DNA of 64,000 bases from Borrelia coriaceae. GTDB lineage: Bacteria > Spirochaetota > Spirochaetia > Borreliales > Borreliaceae. The stretch spans positions 620,001 through 684,000 of the forward strand of contig NZ_CP075076.1 of assembly GCF_023035295.1 (NCBI RefSeq), in the 5' to 3' direction. The notes under the pieces are model-generated. The model did no database searches and was not told the DNA's origin. It saw only the letters and a list, made by a program, of their open reading frames with translations. Shown here piece after piece: positions 30,904 to 41,498 of the stretch (the first letter of the stretch is position 1; every line of letters starts with the position of its first letter). The translations under genes and the position numbers were made by a program.

Positions 30904-32548
30904 AGTTTATTAAGGGAATTTGTCCTTTTGGATTAAAATCTTGTGTCAAAGTTAAGAAGCCAGATTTAAATGACAGTGATGTTGTTCCGTATACTATTAC
31001 TATATTTTGTATCCAGTCTAATTGTTTAATGTGTTGAGGTGTAAGCGAGACAATTATACTTAATTTATCTTTATATTCTTTTAAGTTTTCTACATATTTT
31101 AGGCTGGCGGGTGTTGAAAGATTAAAAATCACTTGTTCATGTTCTTCGATGAGTTTTTTTATCTCTTGGAGTGTTGTGGAATTCATGCTGTTTAAGGGGT
31201 AATAGTCATAGTAATAGCCAAAATTTTTTTGAAATATTTTTTTCCCTTCTGTAATCATTGTGCTGTAAGGTGATATTAATAGTGTTTTTTTATGCTTTGA
31301 TATTGTTTTAAATAACTTTATTTTAGTTATTCCTCTTAATGTGCTTTGTTCAAAAAATTTTTTAGCTTCTTTAGTGGGTATTGATTGAGCTTTTTTATGG
31401 TTTGGATAAATTTCCGTTTCATTTTTTCTTTCTTTTAAGTATTCTAACTTTATTCTAAGTATTCTCTTATTGGATTTAATAATATTTTCTCTTATCTCCT
31501 TATCTTTTTGCATGAGAGTGAATAGCTTATTATAAGCATTGTTTTGTATGTTTTCGTTTAGTGATATTAATAGAATATCAGTTTCAGTTCTAATAATTCT
31601 TTCAATTGTGTCATAGATGCTTTCATTATTATATTTTACTGCATTCATTAATAAGTCATCTGTTATGATTAAATTATCGTATTTCAGATCTTTTCTAAGT
31701 AGTTCCTTGATGATTTTTATTGATGATGATGCAGGTATTTCTTTGCCATTTGTAAGCATTGGGTATGCTAAGTGCCCGCTCATAATAATTGGAATATTTT
31801 CTTGTATTAATATTTTGTATGGTATTAGTTCATTTGATAACATTTCTTTTAAACTTAAGTCTATTATTGGCATTTTGATATGGGAATCAACAACAGTGTT
31901 GCCATGTCCGGGGAAGTGTTTTGCTGTTGAAATTATGCCTGCTTGTTTTTGTCCTTTATAAAAAGCCAGAGCAAAAAGAGAAACGATTTGTGGATTGTTT
32001 GAGTACGTCCTTGGTCCTATTGTAAAATTTTGTTCATTACTGTAAATGTCTGTTATGGGTGCAAAATTCAAGTTAATTCCGAGTTGTTTTAATTCATTTG
32101 CTATGTGATATCCTGTAAGGTAAGAATCGTTTGGTGATAGGGTCGCTGTAATTCCAAGGTTTCCTATTGTCTTTGATGTTGTGAGTTTTATATGTTGTGT
32201 CCATCCTCCTTCTTGATCTGTTGCTATAAATAAGGGTATTTTAAATTTATTTTTTTGAGACATTGATTGTGCTTTATTTATGCTTTCTATTAGCATTTGC
32301 AAATTTTTTGCATTCCATCCAAAAATTTTGATTCCCCCTAAGTTTTTTTCTTTTATAAAGTTTAGTGTGAATTTTGTGATCTGTTCTCCTGGATAACTTA
32401 TCATAAACATTTGGCCCAGTAACTCTTTGTCTTCCATTTGATTTACTATATTGTCTATTAATTTTTCTTTGTTTTTTGTAGTCCAAAAATTGTATGGGAA
32501 ACAATGATTATGAATAAAAAAGATAACTATATAAACAATTTTTTTCAT
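30893..32548 (-). CDS. Glycoside hydrolase family 3 protein, beta-N-acetylhexosaminidase-like
   Basis: The 551-residue product has an N-terminal hydrophobic signal (residues 1-19) and a GH3 TIM-barrel domain. ATDQEGG is the substrate-binding motif of NagZ-type enzymes, [14 protein letters not shown] carries the His/Asp general acid-base pair typical of beta-N-acetylglucosaminidases in this family, and [11 protein letters not shown] contains the nucleophile aspartate. A C-terminal alpha/beta domain follows. It is likely exported and acts on peptidoglycan-derived or host chitobiose-type sugars. An older name in Borrelia annotation is beta-glucosidase, but the motif favours an N-acetylhexosaminidase. 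No clear SD is seen. Confidence 0.88.
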   Translation of the reverse strand: MKKIVYIVIFFIHNHCFPYNFWTTKNKEKLIDNIVNQMEDKELLGQMFMISYPGEQITKFTLNFIKEKNLGGIKIFGWNAKNLQMLIESINKAQSMSQKNKFKIPLFIATDQEGGWTQHIKLTTSKTIGNLGITATLSPNDSYLTGYHIANELKQLGINLNFAPITDIYSNEQNFTIGPRTYSNNPQIVSLFALAFYKGQKQAGIISTAKHFPGHGNTVVDSHIKMPIIDLSLKEMLSNELIPYKILIQENIPIIMSGHLAYPMLTNGKEIPASSSIKIIKELLRKDLKYDNLIITDDLLMNAVKYNNESIYDTIERIIRTETDILLISLNENIQNNAYNKLFTLMQKDKEIRENIIKSNKRILRIKLEYLKERKNETEIYPNHKKAQSIPTKEAKKFFEQSTLRGITKIKLFKTISKHKKTLLISPYSTMITEGKKIFQKNFGYYYDYYPLNSMNSTTLQEIKKLIEEHEQVIFNLSTPASLKYVENLKEYKDKLSIIVSLTPQHIKQLDWIQNIVIVYGTTSLSFKSGFLTLTQDFNPKGQIPLINFKP

Positions 32549-32844
32549 TTAAGCCATACCAATCTTTTTTTGATTCATAAGTATATCATATCGTTATAAA
32601 TTTACTCATTTTAGTAGCTCTGTTTAAAAAAAAAAACTATTGCAATCTATAAGCATACTTAAAGTTATAAATTTTTTTCTGACTCCCAATTTATATTAAG
32701 AGATTTAATTTATTATTAATAATAATTTTATTATTCTTTTAAAAAAAATGACAAGTATTTATTTTGTAAGTTACTTTTCTTAGTATATTGATTGTAGTCT
32801 TTTTAATAAAATGGATTTTTGTCTTAAGAGTATGGTGTTTTATA
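32549..32844. other. AT-rich intergenic gap without a recognisable gene
   Basis: About 300 bases lie between the start of the GH3 gene and the promoter of tRNA-Met. It contains an 11-base A run near 32626 and several long T and A tracts, but no frame with an SD and no strong hairpin. A TATACT-like element on the minus strand may serve the GH3 gene; its -35 is unclear. I see nothing else. Confidence 0.5.
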
Positions 32845-32873
32845 TTGACAAAATATCTTTGAATTTATACACT
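32845..32873 (+). promoter_or_regulatory. Promoter for tRNA-Met and the DJ-1 gene
   Basis: A perfect TTGACA (32845-32850) and TACACT (32868-32873) are 17 bases apart. The start would lie about 7 bases before the tRNA. The DJ-1 gene begins 17 bases after the tRNA and is probably on the same transcript. Confidence 0.6.
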
Positions 32874-32886
32874 TTAATGGCTACAA

Positions 32887-32960
32887 GCTGGTGTAGCTCA
32901 GTTGGTTAGAGCACTCGGCTCATATCCGGGGGGTCGTGGGTTCAAGTCCCTCCATCAGCA
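32887..32960 (+). tRNA. tRNA with CAT anticodon, probably elongator tRNA-Met
   Basis: A 74-base cloverleaf with acceptor GCTGGTG/CATCAGC and discriminator A. The anticodon loop is CTCATAT, giving CAT. The D arm (GTAGCTCAGTTGGTTAGAGCAC) and variable loop GGGTC resemble elongator Met more than tRNA-Ile2, but lysidine-modified Ile2 also has a CAT gene sequence and cannot be fully excluded. The T stem has one T50-T64 mismatch. No CCA is encoded. Confidence 0.88.
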
Positions 32961-32976
32961 TTAAGGGGTTTTTATT

Positions 32977-33522
32977 ATGAGAGTGGCAATTGTTCTTGCA
33001 AATGGCTTTGAAGAGATTGAGGCTATAATTCCTATGGATATTTTAAGACGTGGTGGTGTTGATCTACAGGTTGTTAGTTTAAATGACGATAAGATTGTTG
33101 CAAGTTCTAAGGGAGTTACTGTTTTGGCTGATAATAAAATATCGGATTGTAGTGCGGAGCATTTGGATTTAATAATACTTCCTGGAGGAATGCCTGGTGC
33201 TACAAATCTTTTTGAGTCAAAAGATTTAGATATAATTTTAAGAGATATGAACTTACAAGGCAAATTGATTGCAGCCATTTGTGCATCACCAGCAGTTGTT
33301 CTTTCTGCAAAGAGACTCTTAGGTGTAAATAAGTTTACTTGCTATCCCGGCTTTGAAAATGATATTATTGATGGTGAATTTGTGGATGAGGATGTTGTTA
33401 TTAGTAATAATTTTATTACTTCTAAGGGTGTTGGCACGGCTTTTGAATTTGCTTTTACTTTGCTTAATATTGTTAAGGGAGAGAGAGTCCTTGAGGATGT
33501 TAAAAGGCAAGTTTTACTTTAA
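32977..33522 (+). CDS. DJ-1/PfpI (ThiJ) family protein
   Basis: The 181 residues form the small DJ-1-like flavodoxin-type fold. ANGFEEIEA near the N-terminus carries the conserved Glu that contacts the active cysteine. The nucleophile elbow is IAAICASPAVVL, with the oxidation-sensitive Cys. The family includes DJ-1, YajL and glyoxalase or deglycase candidates. The older label as a thiazole biosynthesis enzyme is a transfer artefact; no thiamine genes are nearby. It is likely a cytoplasmic stress or repair protein. SD is AAGGGG. The next ~150 bases before ackA's end hold no visible gene. Confidence 0.88.
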   Translation: MRVAIVLANGFEEIEAIIPMDILRRGGVDLQVVSLNDDKIVASSKGVTVLADNKISDCSAEHLDLIILPGGMPGATNLFESKDLDIILRDMNLQGKLIAAICASPAVVLSAKRLLGVNKFTCYPGFENDIIDGEFVDEDVVISNNFITSKGVGTAFEFAFTLLNIVKGERVLEDVKRQVLL

Positions 33523-33673
33523 TGTGATTTATCCCATATAAGAATGATTTTGTTGATTTATTAAGTTAGTTTTTCAAGAGAAGATCCCTTATGATTAGTT
33601 TTTGACCTTGTTTTATGATTTATTTGCTAAGTGTTTTGAGAGTTGTATATTGTGTTTCTGTTTTAAGCATGCA

Positions 33674-34888
33674 TTATGAATGACCTGTAATTAAATTGTA
33701 GGTGTCTTCAAGTATGGTTAATTCTTCGTTTGTTGGTATTACCAGTATTTTTGTTTTACTTTTTTCACTTGAGATTTCAGATTCTGTATTTTTGTCTCTT
33801 GCCAAGTTATTCTTTTGAAGATCGATTTCTATTCCAAGTTTTTCAAATCCTTTTAGTGATAATTCTCTTATTCCATAATTGGTAACACCAATTCCAGCTG
33901 TGAAAATTATTGCATCAATATTGAAGTCAAGTACTGCAAGGTAAGAGCCAATATATTTTCTTATTCTGTAAGCCATTATTTCAACTGCAAGCTTAGAATT
34001 ATACTCATTATTTTCTACTCCTTTCCAAATATCTCTTAGATCGTTTGACTTAAGGGATATCCCAAGCATACCACTTTCTTTGTTAAGGATTTCTTCAATC
34101 TTTTTTGGGGTTTTCTTTAGTAGTTTGCTCATTAAAGGAATGATTGCAGGATCTATATCTCCACTTCTTGTACCCATTACAAGTCCTTCAAGAGGGGTAA
34201 GACCCATGCTTGTATCGTAAGATATTCCTTTTTTGACTGCATTTATGCTTGAACCATTACCTAGGTGTAGTATTATTAAGTTTAGATCTTTTTTGTGTTT
34301 GTTAAGTATTTTTGCAGCTCTTTTTGTTATATATGAATATGATAAACCATGGAATCCATATTTTCTGATATTATAATCTTTATACCAAGAATATGGTATG
34401 GCATATAAAAATGCATGCTCATTCATGGTTTGGTGCCACGATGTGTCAAAACATAAAACTTGTTTTGCATTTGGAAATACTTTAAGTGTTGCTTCTATAA
34501 CTTTTATTGCAGTTGGATTATGAAGAGGGGCAAGTTCGGATATTTTTTTTAGTTCACTTAAAATATTTTCGTTCAGTATTGTTGAATTTTTGAAATTTGA
34601 ACCCCCATGTACAATTCTGTGTCCTATGCCTTGAATTTCATCTAAATTGTCTATAATTTTTGATTTCTTATCTGTTAGTATTTTAATTAGTTGTTTGAGT
34701 GCTTCCTTATGTGATTTAATGTGTTTATCTGTTATTTCTAGTAAGCCATTTTTGGTTTTAATTTGGATGATTGATTTTTTTGTTTTTATTTTTTCAATTG
34801 TTCCAGATATTATTATTTGTGTGTCTTTGTGATCATAGAGTGTAAATTTTAATGAAGAACTTCCTGTATTAAGTGTTAATATTTTCAT
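33674..34888 (-). CDS. ackA: Acetate kinase
   Basis: AckA interconverts acetate and acetyl phosphate with ATP. In Borrelia this pathway is thought to supply acetyl-CoA for the mevalonate route and acetyl phosphate for signalling. The 404 residues start with [12 protein letters not shown], followed by GHRIVHGG (catalytic Arg/His region), [27 protein letters not shown], and the nucleotide-binding [10 protein letters not shown]. All standard acetokinase motifs are intact. It lies 13 bases downstream of mfd in the same direction, so the two are probably cotranscribed. Confidence 0.96.
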   Translation of the reverse strand: MKILTLNTGSSSLKFTLYDHKDTQIIISGTIEKIKTKKSIIQIKTKNGLLEITDKHIKSHKEALKQLIKILTDKKSKIIDNLDEIQGIGHRIVHGGSNFKNSTILNENILSELKKISELAPLHNPTAIKVIEATLKVFPNAKQVLCFDTSWHQTMNEHAFLYAIPYSWYKDYNIRKYGFHGLSYSYITKRAAKILNKHKKDLNLIILHLGNGSSINAVKKGISYDTSMGLTPLEGLVMGTRSGDIDPAIIPLMSKLLKKTPKKIEEILNKESGMLGISLKSNDLRDIWKGVENNEYNSKLAVEIMAYRIRKYIGSYLAVLDFNIDAIIFTAGIGVTNYGIRELSLKGFEKLGIEIDLQKNNLARDKNTESEISSEKSKTKILVIPTNEELTILEDTYNLITGHS

Positions 34889-34901
34889 ATCTTTTATATT
34901 A

Positions 34902-37900
34902 TTATAATAATAGATTTAGATTTCTATATATGTAGTTTATTTTTTCTGATTCTTCAATGTGTTTTAGGTTTAAAAAAACTGAATTTTTGTGTTCTGGATT
35001 TATTTTTAGTATAGTAGGATTGTCTTTTATAATTTGCATTATTTTTTTCACAGGAATACTCTTTATATTGAAATATTCGATTTCAAGTAAGTCATTTTTT
35101 TCTTTAAGGCTGGCAATATTTAGTTTTTTTGCAAGTATTTTTAATTCTGATAATATAAGTAAAGTGTTAAGCTCTTTTGGAATTGTTCCAAATCGATCAT
35201 GAATTTCTGCTCTTATTTTGTTATTTTCTTCCTCACTTTGGATTACTGATATTTTTTTATAAATTGATATTTTGTCTTGTTCATTGTTTATATAGCTATC
35301 TGGGATGAATCCATTGTAGTTAATTTCAATATTGATTTCATCTTCCTTAAAATTCTTTCCCATGCGTTTTTCAATTGCGTTGTTTAACATTGTTAAGTAA
35401 TAATCTAGTCCAATAGATTCAATCTCCCCATGTTGTTCTCTTCCAAGTAAGTTTCCAACGCCTCTTATTTCCATGTCTTTCATTGCAATTTGAAATCCTG
35501 CTCCAAGCTCTGAAAATTCAGATATTGCCTTTAATCTTTCAATGGCATTTTCTTTTAAGCTTGAGTTTTCTTTATATAAGAAATAAGCGAAGGCTTTCTG
35601 AGAGCCTCTGCCAACTCTGCCTCTTAGTTGGTATAGTTGTGCAAGTCCAAATCTGTTTGCATTGTTAATGATTATTGTATTTGCATTTTCAATATCTATT
35701 CCATTTTCAATTATTGTTGTTGATAGCAATACTTGATATGATTTATTTATAAAATCATGCATAATGTTTTCAATTTGGTCATCTTTAAGCTTTGCATGGA
35801 TTGTTGCAATTCTTGCATAAGGGATTACTTTTTCTATCATTACTTTTATTGAATCTAATTCTTGAATATTATGATGTACAAAGAATACTTGCCCATCTCG
35901 TGAAAGCTCATTTTCTATTGCATGTTTAATTATTATTTCGCTAAATTCTTCTACATAAGTTTCTATTTTGATTCTATTTTTAGGAGGCGTTTTTAGTACA
36001 GAAATGTCTCTTAATTTGATCAATGACATATGAAGGGATCTAGGAATTGGGGTTGCTGATAAGGCAAGGCAGTCAACAGAGATTTTTATTTCCTTTAGTT
36101 TCTCTTTTTCTCTTACTCCAAATCTTTGTTCTTCATCGATTATAATTAGTCCTAAGTTTTTATATATGATTTTTTTTGAGAGTATTTTGTGTGTGCCAAT
36201 GATTATATCGATTTCACCTGTTTCTAATTTTTGAATAATTTCTTTTTCTTTTGATTTTTGTATAAACCTGCTTATCATTTCAATGTTGATTGGAAAGTTT
36301 TTAAATCTTTGTTTAAATGTATTGAAGTGTTGTTCTGTAAGGATTGTTGTTGGAGAGAGTATTGCTACTTGTTTTTTGCCCATGACAGCTTTGAATGCTA
36401 CCCTCATTGCAACTTCAGTCTTACCAAATCCAACATCTCCACATAAAAGTCTATCCATTACTTTTAGACTCATCATGTCTTGTTTAATTTCTGATATTGC
36501 TGTTAATTGATCAGGGGTTTCATCGTATGGAAATTCTGATTCAAATACTAATTGCCATTCATTATCTTGAGGATATTGAAATCCTTTAGTGTTTTCTCTT
36601 TCTGAATAAAGTGCAACAAGTTTATCGGCAATTGCATCAATTTTTTTCTTTGCATAAGCTTTTTTCTTTTCCCAGGTCTTTGAGCTGATTTTATCTAATT
36701 TTATGTTTTGAGTTCCATTTCCGATATATCTTTGAATAAGGTGTGTTTGTTCAATTGGTATAAATAATCTCTCGTTATTTGCGTATTCAATTTCAATATA
36801 GTCTTTTTCAAGAAGACTTGTTTTAATTCTTTTGATCTCTCGGAATATTCCAATTCCATGGTTTATGTGAACGACATGACTATTTTTTTCAACTTCAATA
36901 AATGAATCAATAGTTTTTGTTTTTGATGATTCAAAATTTTTATTTGTTTTTTGTCTTCTATTAAAGATATCTGATTCAAGGATAATGGCTATTTTTTCTT
37001 TTGTTATTATAAGTGAGCTTGATATTTTTAAAATTTCAATTTTAATTTTTGTAAGATCTTTAAAAATATATTTTAATTTTTCTTTTTGTGAATTAGATTC
37101 TGCTGCAATGATTACTTTAAATCCATTATTTAACCAGTTTTGTATTTCTTCCTTTGCAAGTGTAATATTTGAAAAAAAATTACGTTCACTTTCAATTTTG
37201 AATTCTACAACTTTTTCTGTGTTTATGTTTTCAGGATTTTTAACCATGAAAACATTAGTTTTGAGTTTTAGATCATTAGAGTTTATGAAAATTTCTTTTG
37301 GTGCAATTGTTTTTTTCCCAGACTCTATTGCTTGGTTATAAAGTTTTTCATACTCTTTATATATTTTTTTTATCTCTTCTTGTAAATTTGGTATTTCGAA
37401 ATTGATAGTAGGTGTATCTTCATGTATCTGTTGACTTAGGTATGTGTCTCCTATTAATGGATAAAATATCTCTTCTGCTCTTGCATGATATTTTGTTTCA
37501 ATTTGTTCAAATAATTTTTTATATTCATTTTCTTTGATGTGATTTTTTAATTTGTTTATGTTTTCGTTATTCCAAATGATTTCCTTTTTGGGAATTATGT
37601 TAAATTCTTCAATGGAATTGCCTTTATTTAATTGAGTTAGAGGATTGAAATATTTGATTTCTTTTATTGTATCACCATACAGTGAAATTCTTATTGGTTC
37701 TGGTTTGTTAAATGAATATATGTCTATTATGTCACTCTTTATTGTGAATTCCCCAGGTAATGTGACTCTAGTTGTTTGTTCATATCCTAGTCTTATGAGT
37801 TTGCTTTCAAAATTTTTTATTTTTATTTCTGTTTTTGTTTGAATTTTATATATGTTTTTAAATAAATTTTCTTTTGAGGGGATTTTACTAAGTAGAGATT

Positions 37901-38270
37901 TTAGCGAAGCAATGTATATTCCAGGATTATTTTTATAAAAATTGATTAAGAATTTTACTCTTTCAATAAATATTTTACCTTTTGAGCTTATGTCTTTATA
38001 TATAAGGGGGCTGAAGTAGTTAAGCTCATATATTTTGTCTGTAATTTGCATTAAATCATTTTTGAGTATATCTGAAATATTTTCATTTTTAACTATTAAT
38101 ATAATTTTATTATTACTACTGTATTCTTTTATTTTGTTGATTAAAAAAGCTTTAAAAAATCCTTCTTGTCCTACTATTGAAAAGGATAAATTTTTTGCAA
38201 TAAGTTCTTGTATCTTTTTTAAATTTTTATTGTTGTTTAACCTAGTAGTTAATTCTTTTTCTATATTCAT
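34902..38270 (-). CDS. mfd: Transcription-repair coupling factor Mfd
   Basis: Mfd removes RNA polymerase stalled at DNA damage and recruits UvrA. The 1122 residues have the full layout: an N-terminal UvrB-like module (degenerate, with no Walker A, as expected), an RNA polymerase interaction (CarD-like) domain with [13 protein letters not shown], the RecG-like superfamily 2 helicase with Walker [12 protein letters not shown] and motif [10 protein letters not shown], the translocation motif QLRGRVGRG, and the C-terminal TRCF domain ([11 protein letters not shown]). The lengths of all domains look normal. It is the first gene of the mfd-ackA pair, divergent from the secreted protein gene at 38368. 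Confidence 0.96.
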   Translation of the reverse strand: MNIEKELTTRLNNNKNLKKIQELIAKNLSFSIVGQEGFFKAFLINKIKEYSSNNKIILIVKNENISDILKNDLMQITDKIYELNYFSPLIYKDISSKGKIFIERVKFLINFYKNNPGIYIASLKSLLSKIPSKENLFKNIYKIQTKTEIKIKNFESKLIRLGYEQTTRVTLPGEFTIKSDIIDIYSFNKPEPIRISLYGDTIKEIKYFNPLTQLNKGNSIEEFNIIPKKEIIWNNENINKLKNHIKENEYKKLFEQIETKYHARAEEIFYPLIGDTYLSQQIHEDTPTINFEIPNLQEEIKKIYKEYEKLYNQAIESGKKTIAPKEIFINSNDLKLKTNVFMVKNPENINTEKVVEFKIESERNFFSNITLAKEEIQNWLNNGFKVIIAAESNSQKEKLKYIFKDLTKIKIEILKISSSLIITKEKIAIILESDIFNRRQKTNKNFESSKTKTIDSFIEVEKNSHVVHINHGIGIFREIKRIKTSLLEKDYIEIEYANNERLFIPIEQTHLIQRYIGNGTQNIKLDKISSKTWEKKKAYAKKKIDAIADKLVALYSERENTKGFQYPQDNEWQLVFESEFPYDETPDQLTAISEIKQDMMSLKVMDRLLCGDVGFGKTEVAMRVAFKAVMGKKQVAILSPTTILTEQHFNTFKQRFKNFPINIEMISRFIQKSKEKEIIQKLETGEIDIIIGTHKILSKKIIYKNLGLIIIDEEQRFGVREKEKLKEIKISVDCLALSATPIPRSLHMSLIKLRDISVLKTPPKNRIKIETYVEEFSEIIIKHAIENELSRDGQVFFVHHNIQELDSIKVMIEKVIPYARIATIHAKLKDDQIENIMHDFINKSYQVLLSTTIIENGIDIENANTIIINNANRFGLAQLYQLRGRVGRGSQKAFAYFLYKENSSLKENAIERLKAISEFSELGAGFQIAMKDMEIRGVGNLLGREQHGEIESIGLDYYLTMLNNAIEKRMGKNFKEDEINIEINYNGFIPDSYINNEQDKISIYKKISVIQSEEENNKIRAEIHDRFGTIPKELNTLLILSELKILAKKLNIASLKEKNDLLEIEYFNIKSIPVKKIMQIIKDNPTILKINPEHKNSVFLNLKHIEESEKINYIYRNLNLLL

Positions 38271-38367
38271 TTTTTACCTTTTTGTTTATGTAGTTTAGTA
38301 TAATATTATATATTAATGGATATGTTCTGTTTCGTTATGTATAATATAATTAAATGTTGAGGAGTTT

Positions 38368-39333
38368 ATGGAATTTAGTAAGTTATTGTTTGTTGTATCT
38401 CTTATGCTTATTCCTTGTATGCTTTTTTCTAAAGATTATAAGGGTCTTGATTTTAAAATAAAGTGCTTTAATCAATCAATCTATCGTGTCAATAGTAATG
38501 TTTCTATTGAAGTTTCACTTAGCAATTTATCTGATGATTTACTTACTCTTGAAATAGGCGATGTTAATACTTTCGGCTTTGATTTTGATGTTACAGATAC
38601 TACTAATATAAAAGTTAAACGTTCCCTTGAATATGTTAAGGATAGAGCAAAAAATGTTGCAATTCCTGTAAGGACTTTGAGTTTGAGACCTAATGAAAAA
38701 TTTTCTGTAGTGATGAGCTTAAAACAATTTGTACAGTTTGATAAAGATGGGGTTTATTTTGTTAAGGGTTTATTTTTTCCAAATATTTCAGATCCACAAA
38801 AGTATGTAGAATCTAATGTTATTACATTATTTTTAAAACCTAAAATGGATGATGTTGCTGCAGAGAAATTTGACTTTTCTAATTTAGCTTCCAATCGTGA
38901 GATTCAAAGTGTTTTGAAAAGAGAGGGTTTATCTCCTGATAAAGTTGTTGAATATTTATTTTCAGCATTGCGTCTTGGGGAGAGAGAAAAATTCTTTTTG
39001 TATATTGATATTGAGAGTCTTATTTTAAATGATCAAAATAAATCATATCTTTATAAGCAAGAACTTAAATCAGGTTCTAATAGTATGCTTGAAGAATATA
39101 AGGATTATTTATGGAATAATAATAATTCTAATATTACAAGAATTCCAAGCAAATTTTCTATTGTTGAAACAACTTATACAGATTCTATAGGGAAAGTTGT
39201 GTCTGATGTGTATTTTGAGGATGGTCATTTTTATATAGCCAAACGATATACCTTTTTTTTAAAAAAGTATGATTATTATTGGATCATTTATGATTATACT
39301 GTCCAAAATACTGGGATTAAGGAGAAGTATTAG
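38368..39333 (+). CDS. Secreted protein with an N-terminal BsuPI-like beta domain, unknown function
   Basis: The 321-residue product has a signal peptide (about residues 1-20, MEFSKLLFVVSLMLIPCMLFS). The cysteine in it could be read as a weak lipobox, but the context LIPC is not typical. Residues ~25-150 are predicted beta strands in a pattern like intracellular proteinase inhibitor or Ig-type domains (VNSNVSIEVSLSNLSDD, SLRPNEKFSVVMSL). The C-terminal half is mixed. Envelope location is likely. The SD is TGAGGAG. Its last bases carry the SD for the downstream amidase, so the pair is translationally linked. The position matches BB0624 of recalled B31 order. Confidence 0.75.
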   Translation: MEFSKLLFVVSLMLIPCMLFSKDYKGLDFKIKCFNQSIYRVNSNVSIEVSLSNLSDDLLTLEIGDVNTFGFDFDVTDTTNIKVKRSLEYVKDRAKNVAIPVRTLSLRPNEKFSVVMSLKQFVQFDKDGVYFVKGLFFPNISDPQKYVESNVITLFLKPKMDDVAAEKFDFSNLASNREIQSVLKREGLSPDKVVEYLFSALRLGEREKFFLYIDIESLILNDQNKSYLYKQELKSGSNSMLEEYKDYLWNNNNSNITRIPSKFSIVETTYTDSIGKVVSDVYFEDGHFYIAKRYTFFLKKYDYYWIIYDYTVQNTGIKEKY

Positions 39334-41350
39334 GTCTTTTATTTTTAAGATTAAGGGCATTAGTATTACTTTATGGATAATAAGCTCTTTTAGTTTATAT
39401 GCCGATTTTAAACATAAAGTTGTTAAAGGTGATACTTTATATTCGCTCTCTCGTAAGTATAAAATTTCGATAAAAAAACTTAAGAGAGTAAATAATCTGC
39501 ACTCTGAGAGTATTAAAGTTGGAAGTGTCTTAATTATTCCAAGTGTTTCTAAGGTCAACAGATTGCCTACTAAAAAAAGAGAGATAAAGCCTAAGTTAAG
39601 CAAACTTAGTACTGAGCCTAGAGTACATGTTGTTAATGTCGGCGATACTATTGAAGATATATCTAAAAGATATGGAATTAAGGAAAAAGAGTTAATTGCT
39701 TGGAATAATTTGAGTTCGAAAATTATTAAGGTTGGTTCTAAGTTGAATTTGGATGAACCTGATTTTTTAAAGCCATATGTAGTTAAAAAGGGTGATTCTC
39801 TCTCAAAGCTTTCTGTGGATTTTGATATTAGTATTGGAGATATTATGAGATTTAATTCCTTAGAAAATAAGGAATTGATAATTGGTCAAAAATTATATTT
39901 GAAAAAGACTTCTGGAGATGTTAATTTTCATTATGTAAAGCGAGGTGAAACCCTTGGGAAAATTGCATATATTTATGGTGTTACTGCAAAGCATCTTGTC
40001 CGTCTTAATGGAGATAAGGCAATAAATTTGAAAGCAGATTCAATTTTAAATGTTTCAAAAATTATTGAAGAAGATTTGTCCATTGCTAAGTCTTTACAAT
40101 TAAAGACAGGAAAACGAAGTAGTGAGACATTTATATCCCATAGGGTATCTGTTGGTGAGACATTATATAGTATTGCTCGTAAATACGGGGTTTTGCTTGA
40201 AGATCTTAAGGGTTGGAATAATTTAACTGGAAATAGTATTTTTCATAATCAGGAGCTTAAAATTTATGATAAAAATAAAGAACAAGTTGTTGCAAATAGC
40301 GATCTAAATGAATTTGTAGATAAAGCTAGTAATTCTAAGACCAAAATTAAAGCTATTGCAAATATTGTTTCTGCTAAGAATAAGAAGTTAAATTTAAATT
40401 TTTCTAATGTTTTGGATAATAGAGTTGTTTTTGATATTAGTGCTTTAGTTGTATTGGAACCTAAAATACCTATATTTGAATCTAATGGGGTTTTTTATTA
40501 TTGGTATAAGCCTAAGAAAGTAAGTCAGCCAAGTGAGTTTTATTCAGAAGATTGGTATTCGCCTCTTAATGCCTATAAGAAAGCAAGTCAACTTTTTAAA
40601 AGCTTTGAAAAGCTTGTAAAATCTCGCCCGGTTAAAAATAATAATTTAAAGAATAAATTAATAATTATTGATCCTGGTCATGGGGGACTTGATCCTGGTG
40701 CTATTGTTAAAGCTAGAGATGGACTTAATAATGAAATTTTTGTTGTCGAGGATGAATATGTTTATGATATTGCTTTAAGACTTTATGTGTATCTTAAAGA
40801 ATATGGGGGCAATGTTGAACTTACTATTTTATCTCCTGAGCATTTAATTAGAGATAGTTTATCTGCTAATAATACGTTTGTTAATGTTAAGAATGAGGTT
40901 TATAATGATTATGATTTAAATAAAACTGATACGGTTGACTCTTGGATAAATGGTGCTCAGGAAGGTTTAAGGAAAAGATTGACTGTTGTTAATAAGTTTA
41001 TAAAAAAGTATAAAAATGTTAAGGAAGACGATATTCTTTATATTAGTTTACATTCTGATAATAGTGTTGGGGCACCTCGGTGTATGGGCTTTTATTATCA
41101 GTCCGAGGAAGGGAAGGGATTTGATGCTCATTCTAAGAGTATAATTGAAAAAATGACAAAAGATTTTAAGAGAACTCCTTATGTTAAAGGACAAAACCTT
41201 TATGTGTTAAAAAATAACGTCGTTAAGACTAAGTTATTAGTTGAAATTAGGAATTTGGCATTTGATGAAGAAGCCTGGGCAATTCGATCATCTAAGCTTA
41301 GGGATCGGGATGCGAAGATACTTGCTGATGCTATTTTGAGAGTCTTATAA
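39290..41350 (+). CDS. N-acetylmuramoyl-L-alanine amidase with five LysM domains
   Basis: This exported peptidoglycan hydrolase has a membrane signal (LWIISSFSLYA just after the start region) and five LysM repeats, opening with HKVVKGDTLYSLS, HVVNVGDTIEDIS, YVVKKGDSLSKLS, HYVKRGETLGKIA and HRVSVGETLYSIA, about 45-60 residues apart. A linker and a C-terminal Amidase_3 zinc domain follow: IIDPGHGGLDPGA (first His), the Glu in EDEYVYDIA, and the later SLHSDN (His). It cleaves the amide between MurNAc and the stem peptide. The start is uncertain: ATG 39269 and ATG 39290 lie inside the previous gene with poor SDs, whereas AAGGAG at 39319-39324 points to a non-standard ATT at 39329. Confidence 0.9.
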   Translation: MIILSKILGLRRSIRSFIFKIKGISITLWIISSFSLYADFKHKVVKGDTLYSLSRKYKISIKKLKRVNNLHSESIKVGSVLIIPSVSKVNRLPTKKREIKPKLSKLSTEPRVHVVNVGDTIEDISKRYGIKEKELIAWNNLSSKIIKVGSKLNLDEPDFLKPYVVKKGDSLSKLSVDFDISIGDIMRFNSLENKELIIGQKLYLKKTSGDVNFHYVKRGETLGKIAYIYGVTAKHLVRLNGDKAINLKADSILNVSKIIEEDLSIAKSLQLKTGKRSSETFISHRVSVGETLYSIARKYGVLLEDLKGWNNLTGNSIFHNQELKIYDKNKEQVVANSDLNEFVDKASNSKTKIKAIANIVSAKNKKLNLNFSNVLDNRVVFDISALVVLEPKIPIFESNGVFYYWYKPKKVSQPSEFYSEDWYSPLNAYKKASQLFKSFEKLVKSRPVKNNNLKNKLIIIDPGHGGLDPGAIVKARDGLNNEIFVVEDEYVYDIALRLYVYLKEYGGNVELTILSPEHLIRDSLSANNTFVNVKNEVYNDYDLNKTDTVDSWINGAQEGLRKRLTVVNKFIKKYKNVKEDDILYISLHSDNSVGAPRCMGFYYQSEEGKGFDAHSKSIIEKMTKDFKRTPYVKGQNLYVLKNNVVKTKLLVEIRNLAFDEEAWAIRSSKLRDRDAKILADAILRVL

Positions 41351-41383
41351 ATGAATAAATTCTTATTTATCTATTTGTATAGC

Positions 41384-41412
41384 TTGACAAAAGATTTTCA
41401 ATTTAGCATAAT
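41384..41412 (+). promoter_or_regulatory. Promoter for tRNA-Asn
   Basis: A perfect TTGACA (41384-41389) and CATAAT (41407-41412) are 17 bases apart, about 14 bases before the tRNA. The element lies between the amidase stop and the tRNA. Confidence 0.72.
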
Positions 41413-41426
41413 ATCTAGGTGTTCAT

Positions 41427-41498
41427 TCCCCTATAGCTCAGCGGTAGAGCAGGTGGCTGTTAACCACTTGGTCGGAGGTTCGATTCCTTCTGGGGGAG
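41427..41498 (+). tRNA. tRNA-Asn (anticodon GTT)
   Basis: A 72-base cloverleaf with acceptor TCCCCTA/TGGGGGA, discriminator G and anticodon loop CTGTTAA, giving GTT. No CCA is encoded. Bases 41460-41498 are also the antisense of the C-terminal codons of the RNase M5-like gene. Confidence 0.95.

Noticed and set aside
32977..33522. Thiazole monophosphate biosynthesis enzyme (ThiJ) function
   Set aside because: The sequence is a DJ-1/PfpI protein; the thiamine label is an old annotation transfer and no thiamine genes are nearby.
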